From assembly GCA_023630585.1 (NCBI GenBank), contig CM042543.1, positions 17,980,260 through 18,044,259 of the forward strand: a stretch of DNA of 64,000 nucleotides. Reading direction: 5' to 3'. Of the stretch, positions 37,211-50,000 are shown in pieces; within the stretch, counting starts at the first letter, position 1, and each line of letters begins with the position of its first letter. The notes beneath the pieces were generated by a model that was not told where the DNA came from, did no database searches, and saw only the letters and a program-made list of their open reading frames with translations. Position numbers and translations under genes: made by a program. Source of the DNA: Cranoglanis bouderius. Lineage: Eukaryota; Chordata; Actinopteri; Siluriformes; Cranoglanididae.

Positions 37211-40200
37211 GGTCTGCTTTGACAGTTGTTTCCATGCAAGAACCCACAATCTAATCCGTGCTTCTTTCTGATGTACAGTAGATGTAAAGGCTCTTAAGTC
37301 TTAACTGAATAAGTGGATTTGAACTGACCATGTGCCATGAGAAGCTTTCTCAACGTGACTGCAATAACGACGGTTAACATGAAGCCGTTCTTGCTCATAC
37401 AGACACAAGTGATGATTTAATCATGAAACAGATGATACGTAGGGCAACCTGACACACCCTGCAACATAAAACAGCAATATCTGTGACCTGTGCATGTCTG
37501 CACCAACATGTCGATTCTCCTTCCTACTCTCCTCATTCTCTTTATCACTAAACACAGTTATCGCAACCTCCAGTAATCATGAGGAGAAGGTAGTCAGCTT
37601 TTGCTTAATACACAGAAGTAAATATCTTACTGCATTGTCTGTCTACGTGCAATTTTCAACCATAGCATATGAAAGCTAAATGATCAGAGTAAGAATTATA
37701 TGCCTGTTTTATTACATTACTGTCTCTCTTTCTTCAGGTATGCCTATGTACAGGTCCATAATCAGATGGAGAGAAAGTGCATGTTATCTGATGAGTCATT
37801 CACCCTCTCAGAAAGAGGGTGCGGGGGAAGCAGTGGCCACCAAGGGCTCTGAAATAAATACATGGAAAAATGAAAAACTTAAATAATGACTCATATCACC
37901 TGAGAAAGCTCAGGATCTGAATATAGTCAGGCTCCAGCCCTGATGTCCTTAAAATGCCAATCAAAATGAAAACATTTCTCATTAAAAATAAAACGTTTCC
38001 CACTTCCTCACCGTGAACAATTTTCATGAACGGTACTAAAAGCCACCAAAGATCGCCCTCGTCACACATTTCTGATAAAAACATGGTCGGTTTTAACATG
38101 ATGGGGTGATGTCTGTGCTAAAGTCCAAAATAACACAGGGACAAAAACCACGTAGGAGGAGAGGTTAAAAAAACAAAAACAAAAACAAAACCCTTCTGTG
38201 CTGATGTCATTGCTCTTTAATGTTTCCCTTCATAAAATATTGACACACTGAGCCTGCATTCATATTTTATGAGCCCATATTAGCAAATAAGTATAATCTG
38301 CAGTCCAGTGATAGACAGACTCTACGGATACTAAATTATAACTCTACACTGAGTTTGATAGTTGATTAAACTGCCACAAGCAGCAAAGAAAGGGTGTAGA
38401 CTTCCTGTGGGCTTCTACAAAAGCCATAAAGGGAAATATGCTATTAGGTTAAGCACATACAAAAACAGAAAGATATACAGTGGAGTCCAAACACCTAGAG
38501 CCACAATGAAAATCGGGGAGACGACGACGACTTAAGATCTAAGACCCAGACTTAAACCCCACTGAAAATCTGTGGAATGACTTGAAGACTGCAGTCCACA
38601 AACGGTCACCATCAAATTTAACTGAACTTGAGCAGTTCTGCAAAGAAGAGTGAGCAAATATTGCAAAGTCTAGATGTGCAAAGTTAGTAGAGACATATCC
38701 CAACAGACTAAAGGCTGTAATTAAAAAATTAAGGCAAATTAAAGCAAGGGGGTGATCCTTTTTCCAACTCAGTGATTCTGGTTTTTAATTTTTTATTTTA
38801 TTTTTTTTTTTTTTCTGACATGTTGGTGTTATATCTTTCACTTGGATGTTATAAGTTGCACTGAGTAAATACATCTGGATAAAACAAAAACTGTGTCCGT
38901 CTTCATTTCAGGCTGGAAAGCAACAAAATGTGATTATTTTAAAGGGGGGTGATTCTTTTCTATTCCCACTGTAATTTGTACTGAAAATTGTTGCATCAAA
39001 TGAGAAAAATTGAAGTATTTTTACGAGTGCTCTCAGACTTTTGGACCCCACTGTAAATAAACCATAAAGTCAGAATTGTGTTTGTGAAGACCTGTATCTC
39101 GTTCTGAGCTGGCAATCGAATGATAAAAGGAAGGAAATGACCAAGAGAAGAATGATGCGATTCATACCAAAGGGAACCTACTACAGTGTTGCTATATTAT
39201 CTTTCTTTTAAAAAAAACAAACTAACTAAACAAGTAAATGGAAATAAACTTGAGGGCAAAGAAATGATCAGGAACATAGATAATGAACTCCTTATGGGAA
39301 ATACCTTCCCACATTAAAATAACTGGATTCTAATAATGTCTCTATTTTCTTGTGGGAACGGTCAGTTATAAGATGTTCACAAGCAATGACATCATCAAAA
39401 ACTGACCTCCCTGGTTCTGTAAATGTCAGCAATGTACATCAAAAGCAGATGTGCTGACAGTCAGAAAGACAGGACATAAACTAGTTACATGACTACAGCT
39501 ACAGTTACAAAGACACAGTGCAGACGAGGCAATCTACAGATATCCTTGTTGAAAGCTTTGAAAATTATTCATATCTCTCAGTTCTTCGTGGCCAAGGCGA
39601 AGGGGAACTGATGTGTCTCTATGTACACAGACAAATCCAAGGCCAGATGATTGGTGCTGCTTGTACAAAAGCCTGATTAGTCCAAGGCAGGGTCTGTGTA
39701 GTGTCTTTGAGGAATCCTTGACGAAATCTGCACACCTTTAAAATGGAACCCGTCTTCACTGTGTCTGGGATTCAGCCAGTACAGGAGATTGTAAGTTAGA
39801 GATGTTTAGTAAATACGGTCAGCTGCATGATTATTGGAGATTATCAAGCTTATCTCCCGCTACATAGTGAGGAAGTAAAAACCAAAAGATCACAAGTTTC
39901 AGAGCTGCACAGTTTTGTTGCTTTAGTTTTAGATTCCTATTTGAAGATTGAAGCTTTGAAGTGCAACCATTAGATGCCATCACCATAAAAACAAGCTGTT
40001 AGGAAGAACTGCACAAAACAAGCCCCACTTTAATACACACAGAAGGTTTGAACTTGACTGTAAATCTTTCAAAAAGATATGACGTGGACTACATTGAAGG
40101 GGCAGACAGGCATCTCCAACCTACAATCTTACAAGAAAAAGTTCTAGGTTGGGCTTCAGCAGGTATTAACTGTGAGGGTACTGATCATTTTGAAACCATC

Positions 40201-41461
40201 CATCCATCCATTTTCTGTACCACTTATCCTATTCCAGGGTCTCGGGGCACAAGGTGGGGGGACACCCTGGATGGGGTGCCAACCCATCACAAGGCACAAT
40301 CGCACACACACTCACACACACACTCACACACTACGGAAAATTTGGAAATGCATGTCTTTGGACTGGGGGAGGAAACCGGAGTACCCGGAGGAAACCAGCG
40401 GAACATGGGGAGAACATGCAAACTCGGTGCACACTGGGCAGAGGCAGAAATCGCACCCCCAGCTCCAGAGATGCGATGCAAATGTGCTAACCACTAAACC
40501 ACCCTGCCCCCCATTTCGAAACCAGTTTTGCAGAAAAATATATACTGACTAAGCAAACTCTTTATCTTTGAAAAAAATGGTGCTAAAATAAAACTCAAAA
40601 CATATCCCTCACTGCACGAGTGCTAATATTTGCTCACTTTCAGTAATTCTGAAGAATTTTGGCAACAGCAAAGCAAGATATTATCAATGCTCTTAGAAAA
40701 AGTAATTACACAATAGTATTGACAGATTCAATTATTTGATATTACATGATATTTTCTTTTGAAAACCAAAATGCTTACCTGAACCACTTCTATGCCTCTT
40801 TTCCTAAAAGAGAAAAACACAAAGCAGACATGACAATATAATCCTTGATATGCATACACTTATCCAAGAACAGTTTTATCTTTTAAAAATAAAAACTAGG
40901 GATACAAAAATATATATATATATATATATATATGATGCCAATATATATTGGCAATATATATATCAATATATATATATTGATGCCTGATCTGTATGGACAA
41001 TTGTTTAAAATTCCCATAATCAACAAAAACATATTAGAATATGACTAATCAGAAATTAGACAGGTACACAGAGATAGCTGCATCTGCACACCTGTCTATC
41101 TAGTTAACCATCAATGCAACCTTATAACAAGTTATCCCGATTAAAATCATATGCACAGAATTCCACATGTAAACTACAGGGTGTCCCAAAAGTCTCCATA
41201 CATAGGGGGCTATATAGGCTGGCACCATGTCGGTTGTGCCTTCATCAGTGGATGTTGGTGGACGTCCACTTCTCAGTTGGTTCGCAACACTTTCAGTCGT
41301 TGTGAATTTGTTAATAAGTTTGGCAACAGTGTCGTGTGTGATGTGTTCGCCACGTTTTCTGTTAAAGTCCATCCCAACCTTGCGACAGCTTCCCGATCCA
41401 GCCATGAGAATGATTTCTATACGTTCTTCTTTTGTCAAAGGCATTCTTAAAGACTATCAAA

Positions 41462-41549
<88 letters not shown>

Positions 41550-42084
41550 AGTCTGGAAAGTTTTGGAAGACATTTTTGCTAAAACATGTTAATTTCCCCT
41601 GCGTATGGAGACTTTTGGGACACCCTGTATAAACCAACGCTAGAACATTTCAAATCGAGCAGTTGTAGAGACAGGGGTTGAACGCAGTCTTTTAATCCGC
41701 TTTGAAAGTGCACAGCGTTTCGTTCCACAAGCTAAGTCCAAGTGTCATTCATCAAATAGCAGGACTCCAGTCCTACACTCAATCTTAGAACATTTCAACT
41801 GCTTACTTTTTATATAAAGATAAAAAATATCTAATGTCTGTTGCCTAGCAACACAACAGCAAATAGAATGAGAGGAATCATTACTGGATATGGGGGGGGG
41901 GGGGGGATACAAGCTGACTTATGTGTCAGACTTTATTGTGACGCATGAATCCTGCTCATCTCCAATTTCATGGGATGTAGTGACCAGAGCTTTCTACAGG
42001 ATGTCCCAAAAGTCTCCATACACAGGGGAAATTAACAGTCTTTAGCAAAATATCTTCCTAAATTTTTCATACTTAGTTTATATT

Positions 42085-42152
<68 letters not shown>

Positions 42153-45100
42153 TTTTTTTTTTCAGATAGTCTTTAAGAATGCCTTTGACAAAAAAAAGAA
42201 CGTATTGAAATTCTCATGACTGGGTCGGGAAGCTGTCGCAAGGTTGCGATGGACTTTAACAGGAAACATGTTGAGCACATCACACACGACACTGTTGGCA
42301 AAACTTATTAACAAATTCAAAAAGACTGGAAGTGTTGCGAACCAAACAAGAAGTGGACGTCCACTAACATCCACTGACGAAGGCACAACTGACGTGGTGC
42401 TGGCAAACATAGTCCCCTATGTATTACTACACTGTTGAACTCGTGTACCCCCTGACGAAGTGGTGTGTCAACCATGTTTCAGCATTTCAGCGGTGGTAGC
42501 TCAGTGGTTAAGAAGTTGGGCTACTGATCGGAAGGTCATGAGTTCAAATCCCAGCACTGCTGGGCTGCCACTGTTGGCCATTTGCGCAAGGCCCTTAACC
42601 CTCAACTGCTCCCTGGGTACCGCAGCAAAAATGGCTGCTCACTGCTCCGGGTGTGTTCACGGTTTGTAGTGTGTTCACTGCTCACAACTCCTAATGTGTG
42701 TGCACTAACTTGGATGGGTTAAATGCAGAGGACAAATTCCAAGTATGGGTTACCATACATTGGCCTTCACATGTCACTTTCACTTTAGAGTTACACTACT
42801 CCTGGATAGTTTTTTTTTTTTTTAAATCCAATTTAGTCATTTACCAGTTCCCTCCTCCTAGCTAGCTCTCCCTATCACACAAGTGCTACTAATTGGAGAG
42901 GGTGAAGGCTAGCATGTGATACCTCTGCAACATGTGAAGCCAGTCACTAACTTTTCAAGCTGCTGCCCCTGCTGTGTCACAGGGCAGCTGAACACACTCG
43001 GAGGAGAGCCCTATCTGCGCCTCTGATTGCTTAGTTTAACTCTGACAGAGTAGTGCCATGTCTTTTAACCAGGCAGCAAAGCCAATTAGCTGCATCCCCA
43101 TCGGGATTCAATCTCCTGAAGATAGGCATCTGTTGTGCTGCTCAGAAATTTTATCAGAAATAACCAAGCAGCAGACACAACTTGAGAGCAAGATAAGACA
43201 TATCCTGCATCTCAATTCGCCTACTGAATGTCCTAAATAGTTACTGAGATTAGAATTAGCATGTCCCAAATCATAGTATGTCGAAATGAGTATCCCAAAG
43301 GTACCCGGATGGTCTACTATTTACTGTGGATTTTCGAAGTGTGGATCTGTGGACACTTTTTTCAGCTAATATTGCCCACAACTCCTTGTGCGAGGGAGGA
43401 GGAATTTTGTGACAGTTTGATTAACTGAATTCAACCTGCAAACATTGCGGACGAGTGTAACGTCGGTGATGCGTATTTGAGAGAGGTGTAAATGAAATGC
43501 GGGGAAAATAAATCAAGGAATGGTGAATTATATAGTATAAACTACACAGGGAATAATAAATGAAGAAAAGCTGAAATGCAACGAGGAGTTTGTTTACAGT
43601 GACCGTGTGCAAAACTAGGTAACAACGTTCTGTTCTGTTACAAGACGTGTTAAGCGGCGGTCGCACTAGACTTTCAGCATGCGAAATTTCTTCGGAGACT
43701 GCTGCGAACATGGGCGGTCTAACCCTGACCCTAACCGGTTATGACATCACACACCAAGGCGTTGGGTTTTTTTATGCACGCATCATGGATTCCACTGTTG
43801 TTAACATTTGTTTCAGTGTTAAAATATACCATCTGTTCCTGTATGCAGCGACACTGCAATCCAGGCAGCTTCTCTTTAGATGCTGATTTTATGTTCTTTT
43901 AAATATGTGTTGTATAAAACGGAATGGGTGTGACATCGCTATAATCAGTGCTTCCTCTATCTTGGATATTCTGTGTTGATCTATTGGTCACACGTCTTCG
44001 CAAGAAAACAAATTCGCAGGTCAAAGTTCAACCAAACTTAAACTTGTCCTGTCTCCAGCATTCGCATTCGTATGAATGGAAGTCAATGGAAATTTCTGCA
44101 TGCTGAAAGTTTAGTGTGACTGCCGCTTTAGTATGTCCCAGTACTTGCATACTCTTTTGCTACACACTCAAAAGCATGCACTTTGTCTTCACAAAAAGGG
44201 GTACGTACTTTTAGTGCATAGTATAAGTAGGCAGATTGGGATGCAGCAATAGTTTGTGTGTATCTGAGCACAGGCTCAGGCTACGTATATGTACCCATCT
44301 GGTAGGTACTTTTATCCAATTTTATCCAAGTGAGGCAGGAAACCGTGCAAGAAGTGAGCACTGAGCAGTGAGCACTTGAGGGCCTTGCTCAAGAGTCCAA
44401 CAGTGGCTCTCATACAGAACCTTAAACATGGAGTTACTACTGCCCCAAAGGACTGGGCCAAGCTAGGATTTATCTTATTTCCTCAGTTGTTATAAGCAGC
44501 TAAACTGTACTACTACTTAACCTTGATTAGTTATCTTTTTTTATTATGCTATTAAAGAGCATAACATACAAGATACAATACATTACTTAATAAATACTAA
44601 TACTCCAGGATGTATGTTTTCTCTTTAGAAATGAGTGATTGTATTAGAAAGAGAGAGAGAGAAAGAGAGAGAGGCCACAACAAACATAAACTCATCATTA
44701 AGATGTCTGCTCACTCATAGTAGGGAAGGGCAGAGCATAAAAAAATAATTTTCTTCAGATTCCATAGAGCTATACAGGCTTTACTTGATAACTGTGGGCA
44801 GGTATTTTCATGTACAGCCAGGCTATAATTAACTATTCAAACATCAAAACATAAATCTAAATCAAACATATCACGAGCTGCTTCACTCTGACACCACGAG
44901 AGAAATGCCTCATACGAAGAGTAACATTCAGATATTGTTAATGTTCCTTCTATAGCTATTCTGTCGCAACGGGAACAAGAACTGTACATGATTGTGCGCT
45001 GTTAGAGCTCGATTTCTGCCGTGTGATTGGTGGAAGCGCTGCTCCCACAAATCCACCAAAACTTCCTTACTAATCCATCAGTTGTGTGGTTAATACCAAG

Positions 45101-45776
45101 CTAAATGTTTAATGACTCCCAGGATTTATCTATTTCAACTCCCTGGCAAAGATGTAAGAGCTGCACTGAAAGTAGAATTATTCTACTTACTGAGTCTGAC
45201 TACTGAACGTTATCAGAACTCATGAGGAACTCAGTAACGCTCCAGCGGTGCAGCTTTAAACTTTTAGTTTTCTAAAAAGAAAGAAATGAGTAGTAAATCA
45301 TTTACCATTATATGCATTATATGTTCTTAATATTCAAACCTGTACTGTATAAAACAACATACGATCACGTGTAACGGAAACATCCGAGTTTGAAGGAAAG
45401 CAACTGCACAGAAACTCATTTGTCTTGTGTTAATTTAATTATCATCCGTATTCCAGGGTTTTATCACGGGGGGACGTGTAAAATTAGTATTAGACACAGA
45501 TCATTTGAGAATAACTGGGGATCTCGAGTGACCTTAATTTCCTTTATAGCACACATCTATTTGTCCATCTTTTACTGCCAGCTTAGCTTTATATGGTTTC
45601 AGCAGGGATTCCCCACCATCAGCTGTCTGAGACAGGAGTGTAACACACATGAACACATGAGCATTCAGTACGTTCCCGGGTTCAGTACGTTCCCTTCTTT
45701 CCTTGTTGCCCTGGCTACAAAGAAACTGTCTAAAACAGCTACTGGATTAAGCTTTAGTGTGACGTGTGTTTGATGT

Positions 45777-45841
<65 letters not shown>

Positions 45842-47015
45842 AAAGAGAGCGAGAGAGAGCGAGAGACTGCATTCAAGGTCAGTCTACCATGGCTTTCTCA
45901 CCAACTTCATCAGATGCCCTTTTTGCACAAAAGGCCTCAACAGAGCTTAAGTATAAACAAAAGCCAGCTTTCAACACAATAAAGTAACCCTGAACTCAAA
46001 AACATGACTTGTAAATGATTTCCACACTCCTTTCATCAAATCGCACAATAAATCTGCTAACATAGCACTAAAGTTAGATGTCAATTAAAACAGAGACTTA
46101 GTCAGTATTTCGGTAAGAAAAATATATTCATGGAGCACGACACGATCTCAGTTTGTGATGTCGCGATACAGGATCAACTTTGGACCAATCGTGTTCAATA
46201 TGCAAAATTACAGAATTATGTGGGATCTGAAAATATCTGGCATGTTAAACTAACTAGCTTAGCTAGTCTTAAGTACTATTCTGACAGGATAAGATTTCCG
46301 GACATATGTTCATTTGTGATGTAATGTCGCCATGTACTCATTTTTAGTTACATGCAGCCTACTATATTATATATAGAAGCAAGCACTTCCTGAAGTGTTT
46401 CTATACTGAAGAAATGCACAAGACCGGTTTTCCCACATAATATAACACAATCTTTGCCAACATGTCAGTTCAGTTTCCACAGGTTCTTTAACAGTAGCTA
46501 AAAGATGGTGAACTATAATATACTATATAAATATAGTATATGCTATAATATACTCTGGCTCACAAGTCACTCTTCATAAAAAGTGTCAGACAAATAAATA
46601 CATAACGAATCTGTAAATACACGTTTCAGTGGGTTTGAGACAGATAGAACAAAAACACTAACAGAGTTTATACAAAACTACAAATTCAGCACAACACTGT
46701 TCGCTTGATCACTTTAGTCAGTGTGGGACAAAAATACATGAATATACAATTCAGCACTGTCATCCAGGGACTGACAAAAGCTCACCGCTTACAGTGATTG
46801 CATTGTTCTGAGCTCTTCCCCTCTTTGTCCCCCCTCTCTCTTTCCCCTCACACTCTCCTTTTCTGTTCCTGAGTTAATCAGAGGCAATGCCTGTTCTACA
46901 CATTACATAACTATTCATTCAGCTGGAGACTGATACAGTGGGATACAGCTTGCAGTGTGAAGCAGTTAGTCTCACTCACACGAACGTCTAAACGTGGGTT
47001 ACAGGAGCTCTTTTT

Positions 47016-47056
<41 letters not shown>

Positions 47057-50000
47057 TGAAGCCAGAACCTTTTGTCGAGCCAACAATTCTGTTTGCTCAG
47101 GTTTCAGTGGCCACAAAAAAAAAAAAAAAACACAGCACACAGCACCTCAGCACAAAAGCCGCTCTTCACCTGGCCTTGTTACGCTTACTCAGGTTTCCTT
47201 TGCTCTCATTATCTGAATGCTGACTAGCACGGCTCCTCTGTGGAGAATAAGCCAATCACCAGACATGACCGTATAATACACAACTCCAGATATAATACAT
47301 GATGATCCAGCACATACGGCCTGGGAGTTAACCTACAGCTACAAGTGTTTCAGAAAATGTCATGAGGGCGTAGGATAGACCTGTACTGTTGGAGAAATCA
47401 CTGCTGCAACACTGTTATTTAATGAACACAAACATAAACAGGACCTAGCATCATGCTGATCTCAAAATGAAAATAAAGTGTAATAAAGTAGTTATTATAG
47501 ACTGAATTGATTGGTTATGTATAAATAATGTCAACATGAATCCACACAGTGTAACTGGTTAAGACTGTGGTTGTGTAGCTCAGCAATAAAAATTTAAAAA
47601 ATTCTAAACGCTGGAATGGTATTTTTTTTAAATGTTTATATATACAGTTTTTTGCAAAAGTTTGGCCGCCAAACACGACCTTTGCATCAAACTATCGTTT
47701 TTTTCTGCAAATATTAACACACAATTTCTTTACATTTGATAAATTTAACTAAATAATTTTATTAAATAAAAATAATACAGTAATTGTGGCATGTGCAAAA
47801 GTTTGGACACCCTCCTAACTCAGTACTTAAGAACACCCCAATTGGCCTACAGCTTGCAAATGCTTTCTGCAGCCAGTTAGCAGTCTTGTTTAATAATTTA
47901 TGACCCACTCGTTCTTACAGAACATGTCTAGTTGTGACATTTTCGAGCTGTCTCGCATGCAAAGCATGTTTAAAATCTACCCACAGATTCAGGGGACTCT
48001 GAGGGCCATTCCAAAAGCTTCAGCTTGTCTTTTTTGAAGTAGTTCACGGTGGATTTTGAATTATTTTTCGGATCAGTGTCGATCACTACTGTTTAAGACA
48101 GCCTCTTTTTAACTTCAGGGGGTTTTTTTTCTCTGATTTTGATTTGTTTCCAGATTTTATTGCTATTTACTGGAATTTATTCTTCCATCTACCTGTGCAC
48201 TGTTTCCTGTGCCACTGGCTGCTACAAAACACCAAAGCACAATACAGCCTCCCCCATGCTTAACAGTTGGCAAGGTTTCCTTTTTTATCAAATGTGTCTC
48301 CTTTTTTCTCCAAATATACCTTTGGTGATTGTGGCAGGAGAGTTCCATTTTTACCCCATTAGTCCACTGCACTTGTTTTCAAAATATCTCTGGCTTATCT
48401 AGATATTGTTTTGCATACATCAGATATTCACTTTTGCGATGAGGCTGCAAGTAAGGTTTTCCTTCTGATTACTCTTCCAAGCAGATAATGTTTGTGCAAG
48501 CAATGCTGCAGAGTAGAACTGTGCACCATGACTTTTCTGTCAGCCAAACCTTCCTGCAGGTCCTTCCTGTCATATGGGGGTTTTGCTTTGCCTTTCTGCC
48601 CAGCATGAGGAAGTTTTTTCTGAACGTTTTATCGGTCTTCCAGATCTTGCCTTGACTTCCACATTTTCTTAATGACATTTCAGACAAGTAGAAATTGTGA
48701 CTTGGGAGCACTTTGATATCTTTTTATAGCCTTCCTCTGCTTTGTAGGCATCAGTTAGATTCATTTTCAGATCCTCAGTCTGCTGTTTAGAAGGGCCCAT
48801 GGTTGTTGAGTCTTAGCACAAGGTCTGAGGAGTCAGAAGATTTATTATGCTCTGGAACTGTCATTCCTAATGATGATTCTTTACCTGCCTAACAGGTAGG
48901 TGGGAGACTCTAATGACTCAATTAAGGCACAACGAGTTAATTAAGTTCTGAGACTTTACAATTGGAAGGGTGTCCAAAAAGTCTACATACATAGGGGAAA
49001 TTGACAGTTTTTAGCAAAATTTTTCATGCTTAGTTTATATTCTATATTTCTTTCTGATAGTCTTTAAGAATGCGTTTGACAAAAGAAGAACGTATAGAAA
49101 TCATTCTCATGGCTGGATCGGGAAGCTGTCGCAAGGTTGCGATGGACTTTAACAGGAAACATGGCGAACACATCACACACATGACACTGTTGCCAAACTC
49201 ATTAACAAATTCACAAAGACAAGAAGTGTTGCGAACCAACCGAGAAGTGGACGTCCACTAACATCCACTGATGAAGGCACAACCGACATGGTGCTGGCAA
49301 ACACAGTCCCCTATGTATGGAGACTTTTGGGACACCCTGTGTAAATGCCAATGCACGTGCCACAATTACTACTTTTTCTCCTGTTTTTACATGTTATCGA
49401 ATATAAAGCAACTCCCGATTAAATGAAGATTTTATTCAGCTATGTTTGTTGGTTGCTGTTGTGTGCTGTTATCAATGAAGTCCTCATGCTGATTGTTATG
49501 TTTAAGATTTTATTTAAAAATTTTTCTAAAATGATTTGCTGCAGTGGTTCAAAAATCAATCAAATATGTTATTTGGCCAGGGGTCCCCAAACTTTTGCAT
49601 TCAACTGTATCTTTTCCTAATGTGACTAATATATAAAAGATTATTATATTCATAAAATAAATGTTCTCCAGTTATAAAGGTTATGACACTGTAATAGGTT
49701 CCTGGCTGCAAATAGTTTGATAACCTTTGAGCCAAGTAATACAATTCAACCTAATTACATTACACGCCTTTACATGTGCACCACTGTAAATGTATTTGAA
49801 GCTGATACGTTTTTTTTTTTTTTTAGTTAAAACTTTGTGTAAGGAGTAATGATATTATCAACTGCAGGTCTGTTCTGTTGAATAAGAAATGCCACAGGAT
49901 CTGAGGACTAATCTAACAGCATACTTCATGTGAACTGCCTTAAAGGGAGACAAATTACACAATCCAACCTAAAACGGTCATTTGTCTGTCACTCATTAGG

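Larger units (their letters stand above)
34217..40778 (-). other. itpk1: itpk1 intron 2
   Basis: It contains two head-on Tc1 relics bounded by trinucleotide tracts (34877-36780), a 70-bp CA microsatellite, a chimeric Tc1 (38478-39053) and a family A repeat (40197-40512). I see nothing recognisable at 37210-38470 and 39060-40190. Confidence 0.8.

Noticed and set aside
43717..43738. Telomere-like CTAACCCTGACCCTAACC
   Set aside because: Only two or three imperfect units inside a MITE; not an interstitial telomere tract.
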